Below are positions 18,039 to 28,187 of a DNA stretch of 64,000 nucleotides, piece by piece. The position numbers and the translations under genes are program-made. How positions within the stretch are numbered: position 1 is the first letter of the stretch; each line of letters opens with the position of its first letter. The notes beneath the pieces were generated by a model. That model was given only the letters and a program-made list of their open reading frames with translations, made no database searches and was not told where the DNA came from. The DNA lies in the NCBI RefSeq assembly GCF_030296595.1, contig NZ_AP027731.1, positions 2,418,001-2,482,000 of the forward strand. The letters are read 5' to 3'. This DNA is from Naasia aerilata. GTDB taxonomy: Bacteria > Actinomycetota > Actinomycetes > Actinomycetales > Microbacteriaceae.

Positions 18039-19810
18039 GTGTCTTCCCCTGATCCCACCGTGACTTCCGACGCTGAGCCCACCGGCGCCGAGCAGTCCTT
18101 CTCCGAGCTCGGGCTCGACGACCGCGTGCTCAAGGCGCTCAAGGACGTCGGCTACGAGACCCCGTCCGCGATCCAGGCGGCCACCATCCCGCCGCTCCTG
18201 TCCGGCCGCGACGTCGTGGGCCTCGCCCAGACGGGGACGGGCAAGACGGCGGCCTTCGCGCTGCCGATCCTCTCCCGCCTCGACCTGACCCAGCAGACCC
18301 CGCAGGCGCTCGTCCTGGCGCCTACCCGCGAGCTCGCGCTCCAGGTCTGCGAGGCGTTCGAGAGCTATGCCGCCCACCTCCGCGGTGTCCGGGTCCTCCC
18401 AGTCTACGGCGGGCAGGGCTACGGCGTGCAGCTGTCCGCGCTGCGCCGCGGCGTGCACATCGTCGTCGGAACCCCGGGCCGCATCATGGACCACCTCGAC
18501 AAGGGGACGCTCGACCTCTCGGAGCTCAAGTACCTGGTGCTCGACGAGGCGGACGAGATGCTCCGGATGGGCTTCGCCGAGGACGTGGAGACGATCCTCG
18601 CCGACACGCCCGAGGACAAGCAGGTCGCCCTGTTCTCGGCCACCATGCCCGCGCAGATCCGGCGGATCTCCGCCAAGTACCTCCGCGACCCGGAGGAGAT
18701 CTCGGTCAAGGCGAAGACGACCACCTCGGCCAACACGACCCAGCGGTACCTCGTCGTCTCCTACCCGCAGAAGGTGGATGCCCTCACCCGCATCCTCGAG
18801 GTGGAGAACTTCGAGGGCATGATCGTGTTCGTCCGCACCAAGAACGAGACCGAGACGCTCGCCGAGAAGCTCAGGGCCCGCGGCTACACCGCGGCGGCGA
18901 TCAGCGGCGACGTCGCCCAGGCTCAGCGCGAGCGCACCGTGAACCAGCTGAAGTCGGGGAAGCTCGACATCCTCGTCGCCACCGACGTCGCGGCCCGTGG
19001 CCTCGACGTCGAGCGCATCAGCCACGTCGTCAACTACGACCTGCCGATCGACACCGAGTCCTACGTGCACCGCATCGGCCGCACCGGGCGCGCCGGCCGG
19101 TCGGGCGACGCGATCAGCTTCGTCACGCCGCGCGAGCGCCGGATGCTGACCGCGATCGAGAAGGCGACCCGGCAGCCGCTCACCCAGATGCAACTGCCGA
19201 GCACCGAGGACGTCAACGCCACCCGGCTGACGCGCTTCGACGACCAGATCACGGCGGCCCTCGAGCAGACGGCGCGCATCGACCGGTTCCGCGAGATCAT
19301 CGGGCACTACGTGACCCACCACAACGTGCCGGAGGCGGATGTGGCGGCCGCGCTCGCGGTCGTCGCCCAGGGGGACACGCCGCTCCTCCTCTCGCCGGAG
19401 GACGACCGCCCTACCCGCTTCGAGCGCGACGACCGCGAGCGCGCCCCGCGGCCCGACCGGGATCGAGGAGACCGGGATGGCGACGGCGATCGTCCCGAGC
19501 GGCGCAAGCGCCCCGCCCGCGGGGATTTCGCGACCTACCGCATCGAGGTCGGCCGGCGGCAGAAGGTGGAGCCGCGGCAGATCGTGGGTGCCCTCGCCGG
19601 CGAGGGGGACTCACGCGCGAGGACTTCGGCGGCATCGACATCCGGCCGGACTTCTCGCTCGTCGAGCTGCCCGCGAACCTGTCGGAGGACGTCTTCGACC
19701 GGCTGAGCGGCACCCGGATCAGCGGGAAGCTCATCCAGCTGCGGCCGGATCGCGGCGGACCGGTCCGGCGTGACGCGGGCGAGCGCCCGGCGCGCAAGCC
19801 GCGCCACTAG
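18039..19810 (+). CDS. DEAD-box ATP-dependent RNA helicase (DeaD/CsdA-like), one apparent frameshift
   Basis: About 590 residues corrected. The Q motif FSELGLDDRVLKALKDVGYETPSAIQ, Walker A AQTGTGKTAAFALP, PTRELALQV, TPGRIMDHL, DEAD (VLDEADEMLRMGF), SAT and the C-terminal HRIGRTGRAG are all present. A charged Arg/Asp-rich linker follows. Then comes a DbpA-like RNA-binding fold, reached only if one G is added to the run at 19604-19608 (EDFGGIDIRPDFSLVELP). It probably unwinds structured RNA in ribosome assembly or cold adaptation. A paired palindrome follows the stop. Confidence 0.93.
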
Positions 19811-19827
19811 GGAGCGAACCGCTCGAG

Positions 19828-19876
19828 TTGCCACTTTCCGCCCTCATTCCGGCCTCTCAGGGGCGGAAAGTGGCAA
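19828..19876. terminator. Bidirectional terminator palindrome, family A copy 1
   Basis: TTGCCACTTTCCGCCC (19828-19843) is the exact reverse complement of 19861-19876, with a 17-nt loop. It sits between the convergent helicase and glutathione peroxidase genes. The same arm sequence recurs at 61213-61259, also between convergent genes. Confidence 0.7.
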
Positions 19877-19900
19877 TTCGGCAGCGGCAGGCTCGCGGAA

Positions 19901-20386
19901 TCAGGACCGGGGCAGCTCCGCCTCGATGAGCGAGACGATCTCCGGGGCGTCCGGCTGCGTGGTGGGACGGAAGCGGTGCACGGCGCCCGACGGGGTCACG
20001 ACGAACTTCTCGAAGTTCCACGCCACGTCGCCAGCGTCGCCCGCCTCGTCCGCGGTCTCGGTCAGCACCGAGTAGAGCGGGTGACGGGCGGGCCCGTTCA
20101 CCTCGACCTTCTCGAACATCGGGAAGGTGACGCCCCAGGTGGTGGAGCAGTACTCCTTGATGGCCTCCTCCGTGCTCAGCTCCTGATTGAACTGGCCGCT
20201 GGGAAAGCCGAGCACGGTGAACCCGCGGTCCGCGTAGGCCCGCTGCAGCTCCTCGAGCTTCTCGTACTGCGGCGTGAGGCCGCAGCGGGAGGCGACGTTC
20301 ACGATGAGCTTCACCTTCCCCTCGTACTCGCCGAGGGTGGTGTCCTCGCCGTCGATCGTGCGGACGGGAATTTCATTCAGCTCCAT
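19901..20386 (-). CDS. Glutathione peroxidase-family thiol peroxidase
   Basis: A 161-residue cytoplasmic peroxidase. The active-site region is VNVASRCGLTPQYEKLEELQ, with cysteine in place of selenocysteine. The catalytic partners are Gln in GQFNQE and Trp-Asn in VAWNFEKFVV. The family's usual second cysteine motif GFPCNQF reads GFPSGQF here, so electrons may come by a different resolving arrangement. Actinobacteria generally lack glutathione, so thioredoxin or mycothiol dependence is likely (established knowledge of the family, not seen in sequence). Confidence 0.9.
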   Translation of the reverse strand: MELNEIPVRTIDGEDTTLGEYEGKVKLIVNVASRCGLTPQYEKLEELQRAYADRGFTVLGFPSGQFNQELSTEEAIKEYCSTTWGVTFPMFEKVEVNGPARHPLYSVLTETADEAGDAGDVAWNFEKFVVTPSGAVHRFRPTTQPDAPEIVSLIEAELPRS

Positions 20387-20454
20387 ACAGGGCCCAAGTC
20401 GCCTGCCGCCCTCGCCATTCCGCTCCCGCCCTCAAGGTGCGGCACGATGGCGGG

Positions 20455-21480
20455 ATGCCCTCCGACGCCCAGCCCCTCGCCGAGGACCGCGGGCCCCGCG
20501 TCTGGGCCACCCCGGAGTGGCGGCAGGCCGCCCTGGCATGGGCGGAAGCGGCCCTGTCCGCCGCAGGAATCCACCGCACCGGCGAGGCGACGCAGCCGCG
20601 GATCCGGGCCTGGGCGACGGTGCTGCGGATTCCGACCACCGCCGGGATCGTGTGGATGAAGGCGGCCGCGCACGAGACCGCAGCGGAGGTCCCGCTGTAC
20701 GGCCTGCTCACCCGGGTGGCGCCCGCGCAGGTTCTGCATCCGCTCGCCGCCGATCCCGAGCGCGGCTGGATCCTGCTGCCCGACGGCGGAGGCTCCCTGG
20801 CCGACGAGCTCGACGGGATCGACCTGCCCACCGTCCTCGAGCGCATCCTGCCGGAGTACGGGGCGCTCCAGGTTGCTCTGGCTCCCCACGCCGACGAGAT
20901 GCTCGCCCTCGGCGTCGCCGATATGCGCCCCCACCGGATGCCCGAGCGCTTCGACGAGGCGGCCGGTGCGGTCCGGGAGGGACTCGAGACCGCCGACCGG
21001 CCGCGGTACGAGCGGGCGCTGGCGTTCCGCGGGGCGTACGCGCGGTGGGCGGAGCGGCTGGCGGCGTCGGCGGTGCCCGCAAGCCTCGACCACAACGACC
21101 TGCACGCCGCCAACATGCTGGTGCCGCACGCCGACGAGGCGGTTGCCACCCGCTTCTACGACTGGGGCGACGCGGTCGTCGCGCATCCGTTCGCCAGCAT
21201 GCTGCACGGCCTGGGCTGGGTGGCCTTCCGGCTCGGGACCACCGACGACGATCCGCTCCTGCACCGGCTGCGCGACGCCTACCTCGGCCCCTTCGAGCCG
21301 TTCGCTCCGCACGCCCGCCTGATCGAGGACTTCGAGCTGGCCTGCCGGGTCGCCAAGGTGGGCCGGTGCCTGACGTGGGCGCGCGCGATCGCGATGAGGG
21401 ACGAGGGTCTCGGCTACGAGCGGGCGCCCTTCGAGCTCTTCGCCGGGATCCCGGAGCCCGGGCTGTTCTCACCGGTGTGA
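20455..21480 (+). CDS. Aminoglycoside phosphotransferase-like (APH) kinase-fold protein
   Basis: A 341-residue protein of the APH/ChoK phosphotransferase superfamily. The catalytic loop is SLDHNDLHAANMLV (the HxDxxxxN pattern), and the metal-binding aspartate is in TRFYDWGDAVVAHPF. The N-terminal lobe is divergent, without a clear P-loop. I chose ATG 20455; GTG 20437 is in frame upstream. No resistance context is visible, so it may phosphorylate a small metabolite. Confidence 0.75.
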   Translation: MPSDAQPLAEDRGPRVWATPEWRQAALAWAEAALSAAGIHRTGEATQPRIRAWATVLRIPTTAGIVWMKAAAHETAAEVPLYGLLTRVAPAQVLHPLAADPERGWILLPDGGGSLADELDGIDLPTVLERILPEYGALQVALAPHADEMLALGVADMRPHRMPERFDEAAGAVREGLETADRPRYERALAFRGAYARWAERLAASAVPASLDHNDLHAANMLVPHADEAVATRFYDWGDAVVAHPFASMLHGLGWVAFRLGTTDDDPLLHRLRDAYLGPFEPFAPHARLIEDFELACRVAKVGRCLTWARAIAMRDEGLGYERAPFELFAGIPEPGLFSPV

Positions 21481-21539
21481 GCCGGCCTGCGATTCGGCGC
21501 GGCTCGCCGTGTCGCGAGAGGTCCGCCTAGGCTCGAAGC

Positions 21540-21776
21540 ATGTCGGCGCTGATCCCCGGGCTCGAGACGCAGGACATCGCCGAGGATCCCCGTCCGAGGC
21601 GGACGGCCGCGCTGATGTCGGCGGCGCTCGTCGGGCTGGTGCTCCTCGTGCTCGCGGCGGTGATCGTGGGCATCCTCGTCACCTGGGCGATGGTGCAGCC
21701 CGTGCTGCCCGACCCTGGTGGGCATCCGACGCCGCCGGCTCCGGCGTCGCCGGCTGTGCTGCTCGCGGGCGCCTAG
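21540..21776 (+). CDS. Small single-pass membrane protein
   Basis: A 78-residue frame from ATG 21540. A TAGGCT -10-like hexamer lies about ten bases upstream, suggesting a leaderless or short-leader transcript. One strong membrane segment (LMSAALVGLVLLVLAAVIVGILVTWAMVQP) sits between a charged N terminus and a proline-rich tail. I do not recognise it. Confidence 0.55.
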   Translation: MSALIPGLETQDIAEDPRPRRTAALMSAALVGLVLLVLAAVIVGILVTWAMVQPVLPDPGGHPTPPAPASPAVLLAGA

Positions 21777-21785
21777 CCTCGACGG

Positions 21786-22526
21786 ATGGGCGGAATCCTC
21801 GACCGGGTGCACATCGGCACATCGGGCTGGAGCTATGCCCACTGGGAGCACGTGCTCTACCCGCCCGGCCTCCCGGTCTGGGATCGGCTGGCCCTCTACG
21901 TGCGATCGTTCTCGACGGTGGAGCTCAACTCGAGCTACTACCGGTGGCCGAGGACCTCGACGTTCGCCGGCTGGCGGCGGCGCCTCCCGCCGGGCTTCCT
22001 GCTGTCGGTGAAGGCGCCGCGCGGGCTCACGCATGCCAAGCGGCTGTACGCCCCGGAGGCGTGGGTGCGGCGCATCGCGGAGTGCTGGCACGAGCTCGGC
22101 GACAAGCGGGCCGTGCTGCTCGTGCAGCTGCCGCCGACCTTCGAGCGGGACGACGCCCGGCTCGGCTACTTCCTCACGCAGCTGCCGCCGTGGATCCGGG
22201 TCGCGGTCGAGCTGCGGCACCCGAGCTGGGACGACGATGCCGTGTACCGGATGCTCGAGGAGCACGGGACCGCCTACTGCGTCATGAGCGGCGCGAACCT
22301 CCGCTGCGTGCTGCGCGCGACCGCGGAGACGGTCTACCTCCGCCTGCACGGCCCCGACCACGACCACCTCTACGGCGGGTCGTACTCGAACGAGGACCTG
22401 GGCTGGTGGGCGGATCGCATCCGCGAGTGGCACGGCGACGGCCGTGAGGTGTTCGTCTACTTCAACAACGACGGCGGCGGCAACGCCGTGCGGAACGCGC
22501 AGACGCTGCGGTCGTTCCTCTCCTGA
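21786..22526 (+). CDS. DUF72 family protein
   Basis: A 246-residue TIM-barrel-like protein of the DUF72 family (YecE-like). It has the N-terminal VHIGTSGWSYAHWEHVLYP, the conserved VELNSSYYRWPRTSTFAGW, FLLSVKAPRGLTHAKRL, and the C-terminal VFVYFNNDGGGNAVRNAQTL. The biochemical role is unknown. A second, divergent DUF72 gene lies at 54062. Confidence 0.85.
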   Translation: MGGILDRVHIGTSGWSYAHWEHVLYPPGLPVWDRLALYVRSFSTVELNSSYYRWPRTSTFAGWRRRLPPGFLLSVKAPRGLTHAKRLYAPEAWVRRIAECWHELGDKRAVLLVQLPPTFERDDARLGYFLTQLPPWIRVAVELRHPSWDDDAVYRMLEEHGTAYCVMSGANLRCVLRATAETVYLRLHGPDHDHLYGGSYSNEDLGWWADRIREWHGDGREVFVYFNNDGGGNAVRNAQTLRSFLS

Positions 22527-22601
22527 CCGGCCGCGCAGGCGCGCCGGCCCTTCAGCGGCCGGGCATAGTGGAGGCAGGACCGGGGGAGGGATGGCACGGG
22601 C

Positions 22602-23492
22602 ATGGATCTCGGCACCACGTCAGCGCTGGGCGTCGGCACCGCCCTGGTGGGCGTCGTGCTGCTCGCGCTGGGAGCGCAGCTGCAGAGCCGAGGGCTGGCC
22701 GGAGTTCGTGCCGAGGATGCGGGAGCTCGCCGGGGCGCGCTCAAGCTCCGGCACCTCGCCCGGCTGCCGAGGAGCGGACGCTGGGTGGGCGGCGTGCTCC
22801 TCACCGGGGCCGCCATGATCCTCAACCTGCTGAGCCTCCGGCTCGCGCCCCTGATCGTCGTGCAGCCTCTCGGCGTGGTCGCCCTCATCACCACCGCGCT
22901 GCTGAACGCGGCGACGAACGCGTACCGGCTGACCTGGGCGTCGATCGGCGCCATGGCGGTGTGCGTCGTCGGCATCGGCACCTTCGTCACCGTGGGGGCG
23001 CTGACCGCCCGGAACGCCGTCGTATCCGACGCGGATCTCGGGCAGATCCTCGCGGCCCTCGCGGTCGCGGCCCTCGTCCTCGCCACAGGGCTCGCGACGC
23101 TGCGGCGGCGCTTCCCGGCGACCCTCAACGTCCTCGCCGCGGGCGTGCTGTCCGGGTTCGTCGTGACGCTCGCGAAGACGGTGGTCACCCGCGTCTCGGT
23201 CGGCAACCTCGGCTGGCTGACGCTCGTCGGGCTGATCGCGCTCGTGGGGGTCGCGGTGACGAGCACCTACTTCGTGCAGAGTGCCTACACGTCAGGGCCG
23301 GTGGACCTGATCGTGGCGGGCCTCACGATCATCGACCCGCTGGTCGCCGTCTCGCTGGGAGTGTTGGTGCTGGGGGAGGCGTCGAGGACGCCCGGCTGGG
23401 CGATCGCGGCGCAGTCGGTCAGCGGAGTGGTCGCCATCGCCGGCGTGTTCCTGCTCGCGCGCAGCCACCCTCAAGCGATCCGCACCCCCTGA
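22602..23492 (+). CDS. DMT-superfamily (NIPA/EamA-like) membrane transporter
   Basis: A 296-residue polytopic membrane protein with about nine hydrophobic segments. They include LGVGTALVGVVLLALGAQLQSRGLA, LIVVQPLGVVALITTALLNA and LIVAGLTIIDPLVAVSLGVLVLGE. The pattern resembles the magnesium-transporter NIPA branch of the drug/metabolite transporter superfamily. Substrate unknown. An imperfect palindrome follows the stop. Confidence 0.78.
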   Translation: MDLGTTSALGVGTALVGVVLLALGAQLQSRGLAGVRAEDAGARRGALKLRHLARLPRSGRWVGGVLLTGAAMILNLLSLRLAPLIVVQPLGVVALITTALLNAATNAYRLTWASIGAMAVCVVGIGTFVTVGALTARNAVVSDADLGQILAALAVAALVLATGLATLRRRFPATLNVLAAGVLSGFVVTLAKTVVTRVSVGNLGWLTLVGLIALVGVAVTSTYFVQSAYTSGPVDLIVAGLTIIDPLVAVSLGVLVLGEASRTPGWAIAAQSVSGVVAIAGVFLLARSHPQAIRTP

Positions 23493-23510
23493 TCGCTCAG
23501 GGGAGGGTCG

Positions 23511-23563
23511 ACTTGCCGGAAAATCCCGCTTCGAGGCCCGGATAGCGGGACTTTTCGGCAAGT
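23511..23563. terminator. Palindrome, family B terminator-like
   Basis: The arms 23511-23530 and 23544-23563 pair at 18 of 20 positions (ACTTGCCGGAAAATCCCGCT against the reverse complement of the right arm). The element lies between two co-directional genes and 15 bases before the next start, so it may act as terminator or leader structure. Confidence 0.55.
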
Positions 23564-23578
23564 CGCTAGGGTGACGCC

Positions 23579-24354
23579 GTGAACGAGGAGCCCGAACCGC
23601 CGCGGGAGCCGGACCGGTCCGCGGAGCCCGCTGAGGAGCCCGCTCGGGGGTCGGGGGACCGGGCGACGGAGGGCGACTCCGGGGAGTACGGGAACCTCCG
23701 CCAGACGATCGCGGCCATCGCCTTCGGCCGGTGGCCGACCTGGCTTGTCGGAGCCGGCCTTGCCGGGGGCTCCTTCTGCTCCTCGCCGGCATCTACAGCC
23801 TCGGAGCCGGCGACTTCTCGGCCCTCGGCCCGACGCTGGGCGGTGTCGTCGTGGCATCGCTGACGGGGACCGTCCTCAGTGCGCGCCGGCGGGCGCAGAG
23901 CCCGGAGAGCAGGGCGGCAATGGACAGGGCTGCCGCGCGAGAGAGGGCGATCCTCGACTCGCCGGCGGTGCGCTACCTGGATCCCGGATTCGGGGAGGCG
24001 CCCGACGTGCCCCTCTGGGCGGAGCCGTACGCGGCGCACCGGAGCCGCACCTTCCCCGTGCCCGAGCGGACCCTCGTGACGCTGCTTCGGAATGCGCTCT
24101 CGCGGTCACCGCATTTCGTGCTGTCCGAGGTGCACGACGGAGGTGCGACCGTCCACCGCAGGACGCAGCTGGCGTTCCACGGGGAGCGGTTCCTCCTCGA
24201 GTTCTCCGCCGTGGAGGAGGGGACGGAGGTCGGGGTCACCTTCCGGCCGCTGAGCCCCGCCTCGATTGGGACGGCCTCGGGGGTGTCCGAGATCGAGCGG
24301 CTCTTCCGCGTACTCGCGGAGGCCGTCGCGGAGCACCGCCCGGGCGGCCCCTGA
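23579..24354 (+). CDS. Membrane protein of unknown function, one apparent frameshift
   Basis: About 258 residues corrected. A charged, Glu/Pro-rich N terminus of about 50 residues leads into two membrane segments (WLVGAGLAGGLLLLLAGIYSLG and LGGVVVASLTGTVLSARRR). A soluble domain follows (PAVRYLDPGFGEAPDVPLWAEPY ... VTFRPLSPASIGTASGVSEIERLFRVLAE). The frame breaks at 23765-23769 and is restored by one extra G. Not recognised. Confidence 0.7.
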
Positions 24355-24502
24355 CCTGCAGAACGCTGAGGATGTGGCCTGCCGCGTGACTCTTTGTGAC
24401 ACGCTCGTTCGATAGCCGCAACACGCCGCGCCTAGCCTGGTTCAGGCAGCGCCGTCGCGCCCGCCGCAGTCCACTCCACAGCAGAACCGCAAGGGGACCC
24501 CT

Positions 24503-25566
24503 ATGACTTCCTTTACGCGCCGGGCGGGCGCCGCCGTGTTGGCCGTGGGCCTTCTCGCCACCGTCGCCGGCTGTTCCGGCGCCAAGTCCGGCGGATCGGG
24601 CGACTCCGGCTCCGGCTCCGACTCCGGGTCCACCGACGCCTCGCTCATCCTCATCACGCCGACGCCGATCGGCTCCAACAACTTCCTCCAGCTCGCGAGC
24701 GACGGTGCCGAGGCCGCAGGCACGAAGTACAACGCCAAGGTCGACGTCTACGAGAGCGAGGACCCCGCGAGCATCCAGCAGAACCTGGATGCCGCGATCC
24801 GCGAGAAGCCCGACGTCATCATCGGTGTGAGCTTCAGCGTTCTCGACCAGTTCACCGAGGCCGCCGCCGACCACCCGGATCAGCAGTTCCTCCTCATCGA
24901 CACCACTCCCGAGAAGCCCACCGACAACCTCACCTCGGCCGCGTTCAAGGAGTACGAGGCCACCTACCTCACCGGGGTCGAGGCCGGCCTGCTGTCGGAG
25001 AAGAAGAACGTCGGCGTGGTGGCGGCACTCGACACCCCTTCATCCACCGCTGGATCGATCCGTTCTTCGCTGGCGCCCAGAGCGTCGACCAGGGCGTGAA
25101 GACCGGCGTGCAGTTCGTCGGCGGTGACAACCCGTTCGGCGACCAGGCCCGTGCCAAGGCGCAGGCGCTGATCCTCGGCGAGGGCGGCGCGGACTACGTC
25201 CAGGCCGCGGCCTCCGGCGGCAACACCGGCGTGTTCGAGGCCGCTGCGCAGAACGGCTTCAAGGCGTTCGGCGTCGACACCAACCAGTGCCCGGAGTCGC
25301 CCGGCAACGTCGTCGACAACGCGATCAAGCGCGTCGACGTGGCGCTGCTCAACTCGGTCGGCGACATCCTCGACGGCAAGACCGGCGGCACCACCGAGTA
25401 CGGCCTGAAGGAGGGCGGCGTCGGCCTCACCGGCCTCGAGGACGGGGTCGCCGACTCGCAGTGCCTCATCGCCGACCACCCCGACGTGATCGAGAAGGTC
25501 AAGGCCGTCCGCGACCAGATCGTCTCCGGAGAGCTCAAGGTCCAGGACCCGCTGACCGCCGGATGA
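24503..25566 (+). CDS. BMP/PnrA-family nucleoside-binding lipoprotein, one apparent frameshift
   Basis: The substrate-binding component of a nucleoside ABC importer, about 354 residues corrected. The lipoprotein signal ends in the lipobox VAGC, followed by a Gly/Ser-rich tether. The Med/BMP fold shows TPTPIGSNNFLQLASDGAE, PDVIIGVSFSVLDQF, FLLIDTTPEKPTDNLTSAAFKEYEATYLTGVEAG, and AFGVDTNQCPESPGNVVDNAIKRVD. The frame breaks at 25035-25038; one extra C restores LDTPFIHRWIDPF. Its stop overlaps the start of the ATPase gene (ATGA). Confidence 0.92.
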
Positions 25567-27102
25567 CGGACGCCGCCGCAGAGCTGAGAGGCATCAGCAA
25601 GAGGTTCGACGCCGTCGTGGCCAACGACGGCGTCGACCTCGTGCTGCGGCGCGGCACCATCCATGCGGTCATGGGCGAGAACGGCGCCGGCAAGTCGACG
25701 CTCATGTCGATCCTCTTCGGGCTGGTGCGGCCGGATGCCGGCTCGATCCTGGTGAAGGGCGTCGAGCAGCACTTCCGCGGGCCGCTCGACGCGATCGCCG
25801 CGGGCCTCGGCATGGTGCACCAGCACTTCCGGCTGTTCGACACCATGACGGTCGCGGAGAACGTGGTCTACGGGGCCGAGCCGACCAGGCGGGGGATCCT
25901 CGACCGGGCGGCCGCGGCGGCCAGGGTGCGCGAGCTCAGCGACCGCTACGGGCTGGACACCGACCCCGATGCGATCGTCGGCCGCCTCTCGGCGGGCGCC
26001 CGTCAGCGCGTGGAGATCCTGAAGGCCCTGCACCGCGACGCCGAGGTCCTGATCCTCGACGAGCCGACCGCCGTGCTCACGCCGGACGAGGTGGACTCGC
26101 TCTTCGCCGTGCTGCGGCGTGCGGCGGACGGGGGCGCGACCGTGGTGCTCGTCACCCACAAGATCCACGAGGTGCTCGCGGTCAGCGACGAGGTCACCGT
26201 GCTCCGCGACGCACGCGTGACCGGGCGCTTCCGCACGGCGGAGGCCACGAGCGCCGACCTTGTGCAGGCGATGACCGGTCGGACCGTGCAGGAGGTCGCT
26301 AATCCCGGATCGGGGGAGGCGGGCGACGTCGTCCTCGAGGTGGAGGGGCTGACCGTCGCCGACCGGGGCGTGCACCGGGTGCGCGACGTCTCCTTCGCCG
26401 TGCGCCGGGGCGAGATCGTCGGCGTGGCCGGCGTATCGGGCAATGGCCAGCACGAGGTCGTCGCGGCCATCCTCGGCCTCCGATCGGCCGATGGCGGCTC
26501 GGTCCGCCTGCTCGGCCGCGACCTCGCGGACCTCGACGTGCGGCGGCGGCGTGCGCTGGGGCTGGCGGTCGTTCCCGAGGACCGCCGCGGCGAGGGCACC
26601 GCCGTCACGATGACCACCGCCGAGAACCTCGCGCTCGGCCATCACCGCACCGCGCCGATCGGCGCCTCCCGCGGATGGCGGCGCGGGTGGATCTCGCTGC
26701 GCGCTCAGCGCGACATGGCCCGCCGCCTCATCGCGGACTACGACGTGCGGACGTCGGGGGCGGCTGCCCGTCGGCGCGCTGTCGGGCGGCAACGCCCAGA
26801 AGGTCGTCATCGCGCGCGAGCTGTCCCACCAGGCGCCGGTGCTCGTCGCCGAGCAGCCGACCCAGGGGGTCGACATCGGGGCGATCGAGTCGATCCACCA
26901 GCGCCTTCTCGACTACCGCACGGACGGGGGAGCGGTCCTGCTCGTCTCGCACGAGATCTCCGAGCTGCAGGCCCTCGCCGATCGGGTGCTCGTGATGTTC
27001 GCCGGGCGCATCGTCGCCGAGTACTCCCGCGCCGAGGCGACGACGGCCCGCATCGGTGCCGCCATGGCGGGCGCAGGCGAGCCGCACCGGGCCGCATCGT
27101 GA
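25563..27102 (+). CDS. Nucleoside ABC importer, duplicated ATP-binding subunit, one frameshift
   Basis: About 512 residues in two ABC cassettes, as in BMP-linked importers. Cassette 1 has Walker A GENGAGKSTL, signature LSAGARQRVEI and Walker B VLILDEPTAVL. Cassette 2 has a divergent Walker A (VAGVSGNGQHEVV), signature LSGGNAQKVVIA and AEQPTQGVD. The frame changes around 26756-26760, before GALSGGNAQK. Unlike the other frameshifts here, this one needs one base removed or two added. The start overlaps the binding-protein stop, and the stop overlaps the first permease start (GTGA). Confidence 0.9.
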
Positions 27103-28187
27103 CGGCCGCGCCGCCGACGGAGGCGCCCGAGCCGCGCACCGGCACCGCTCGGCGCCTGCTCGCCGTGGCCGCCCGGCACCCGGCCGTCGTGCCGATCGGC
27201 GCGGTGCTGCTGGCCCTCCTGATCGGCGCGGTCATCATCGCGGGCGCGGGCCTCGATCCGATCGCCGCCTACGCCGCCGTCCTCGAGGGGGCGCTCGAGC
27301 CGGACAGCCTCGACTACACGCTCTCGGTCTGGGGCTTCATCTGCGGGATGGCCCTCGCCGCCGCGATCCCGCTGCGGATGGGCGAGTTCAACCTGGGCGG
27401 CAACGGCCAGCTGGTGCTCGGCGGCCTGGCCGCGGTCGTCGTGGCGGGCGCGCTGCCCGGCCCGCTCGCCGTGCCGCTCGCACTCGTCGCCGCAGCCGTC
27501 CTGGCCGGCGGCTTCGGCGCGATCTCCGCCCCGCTCGCCACGCGCTTCAACATCCCCATCATCATCAGCACGCTGCTGCTGTCACCGGTCGCCGTCGCCG
27601 TGGTGTCGTTCCTGATCCGCTACCCGCTGGCCGAGGCGGGCTCGGGCGTCGCTCAGACGGAGAGGCTGCCCGAGAACGCGCGCATGTGGGCGATCGGCGG
27701 CCTCTCCTACAGCAACGTCGGCCTCCTGATCATCCTCGCCATGCTCGCGATCTTCTGGATCGTCGACTCCCGCAGCGCCGTCGGCTTCGAGCTGCGCGTG
27801 GTCGGCGCGAACCGCCGCTTCGGGGCGTACGGAGGCATCGTCGTCGGCCGGCTCGCCCTCGGTGCCATGGCCGCTGCGGGCGCCGCAGCGGGAATCGTGG
27901 GCGCCGTCATCGTGCTGTCCGCGCCGTACCGGCTCATCGACGGCGCGCTGCTCTCCCCGGGGTACACGTTCGCCGGCTTCGCGGCGGCGCTGCTCGCCGG
28001 CGGACGCCCCCTGCTCCTCCCGATCACCTCGATCCTCTTCGCCGTGCTCCAGGTCGGCGGGGCGGCGATGGAGCGCACGGCCGAAGTCCCGCGCCAGCTG
28101 TCCGACCTCCTCCAGGGCGTCGTGATCGTCGTCCTCGCCCTCCGCACCGTGCTCGACGCGCGCCGCACCGGACGGAGCGAGCACTGA
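27099..28187 (+). CDS. Nucleoside ABC importer, permease subunit 1
   Basis: A 362-residue BPD_transp_2-type permease with about nine membrane segments. It contains FICGMALAAAIPLRMGEFNLGGNGQLVLGG and the conserved cytoplasmic GFELRVVGANRRFGAYGGI loop that contacts the ATPase. The GTG start overlaps the ATPase stop and the stop overlaps the permease 2 start (TGATG), so the operon is translationally coupled. The frame is intact. Confidence 0.93.
   Translation: MTAAPPTEAPEPRTGTARRLLAVAARHPAVVPIGAVLLALLIGAVIIAGAGLDPIAAYAAVLEGALEPDSLDYTLSVWGFICGMALAAAIPLRMGEFNLGGNGQLVLGGLAAVVVAGALPGPLAVPLALVAAAVLAGGFGAISAPLATRFNIPIIISTLLLSPVAVAVVSFLIRYPLAEAGSGVAQTERLPENARMWAIGGLSYSNVGLLIILAMLAIFWIVDSRSAVGFELRVVGANRRFGAYGGIVVGRLALGAMAAAGAAAGIVGAVIVLSAPYRLIDGALLSPGYTFAGFAAALLAGGRPLLLPITSILFAVLQVGGAAMERTAEVPRQLSDLLQGVVIVVLALRTVLDARRTGRSEH

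Noticed and set aside
20455-21480. Aminoglycoside resistance gene
   Set aside because: Only the general kinase-fold motifs are present, the N-lobe is divergent, and there is no mobile or resistance context.
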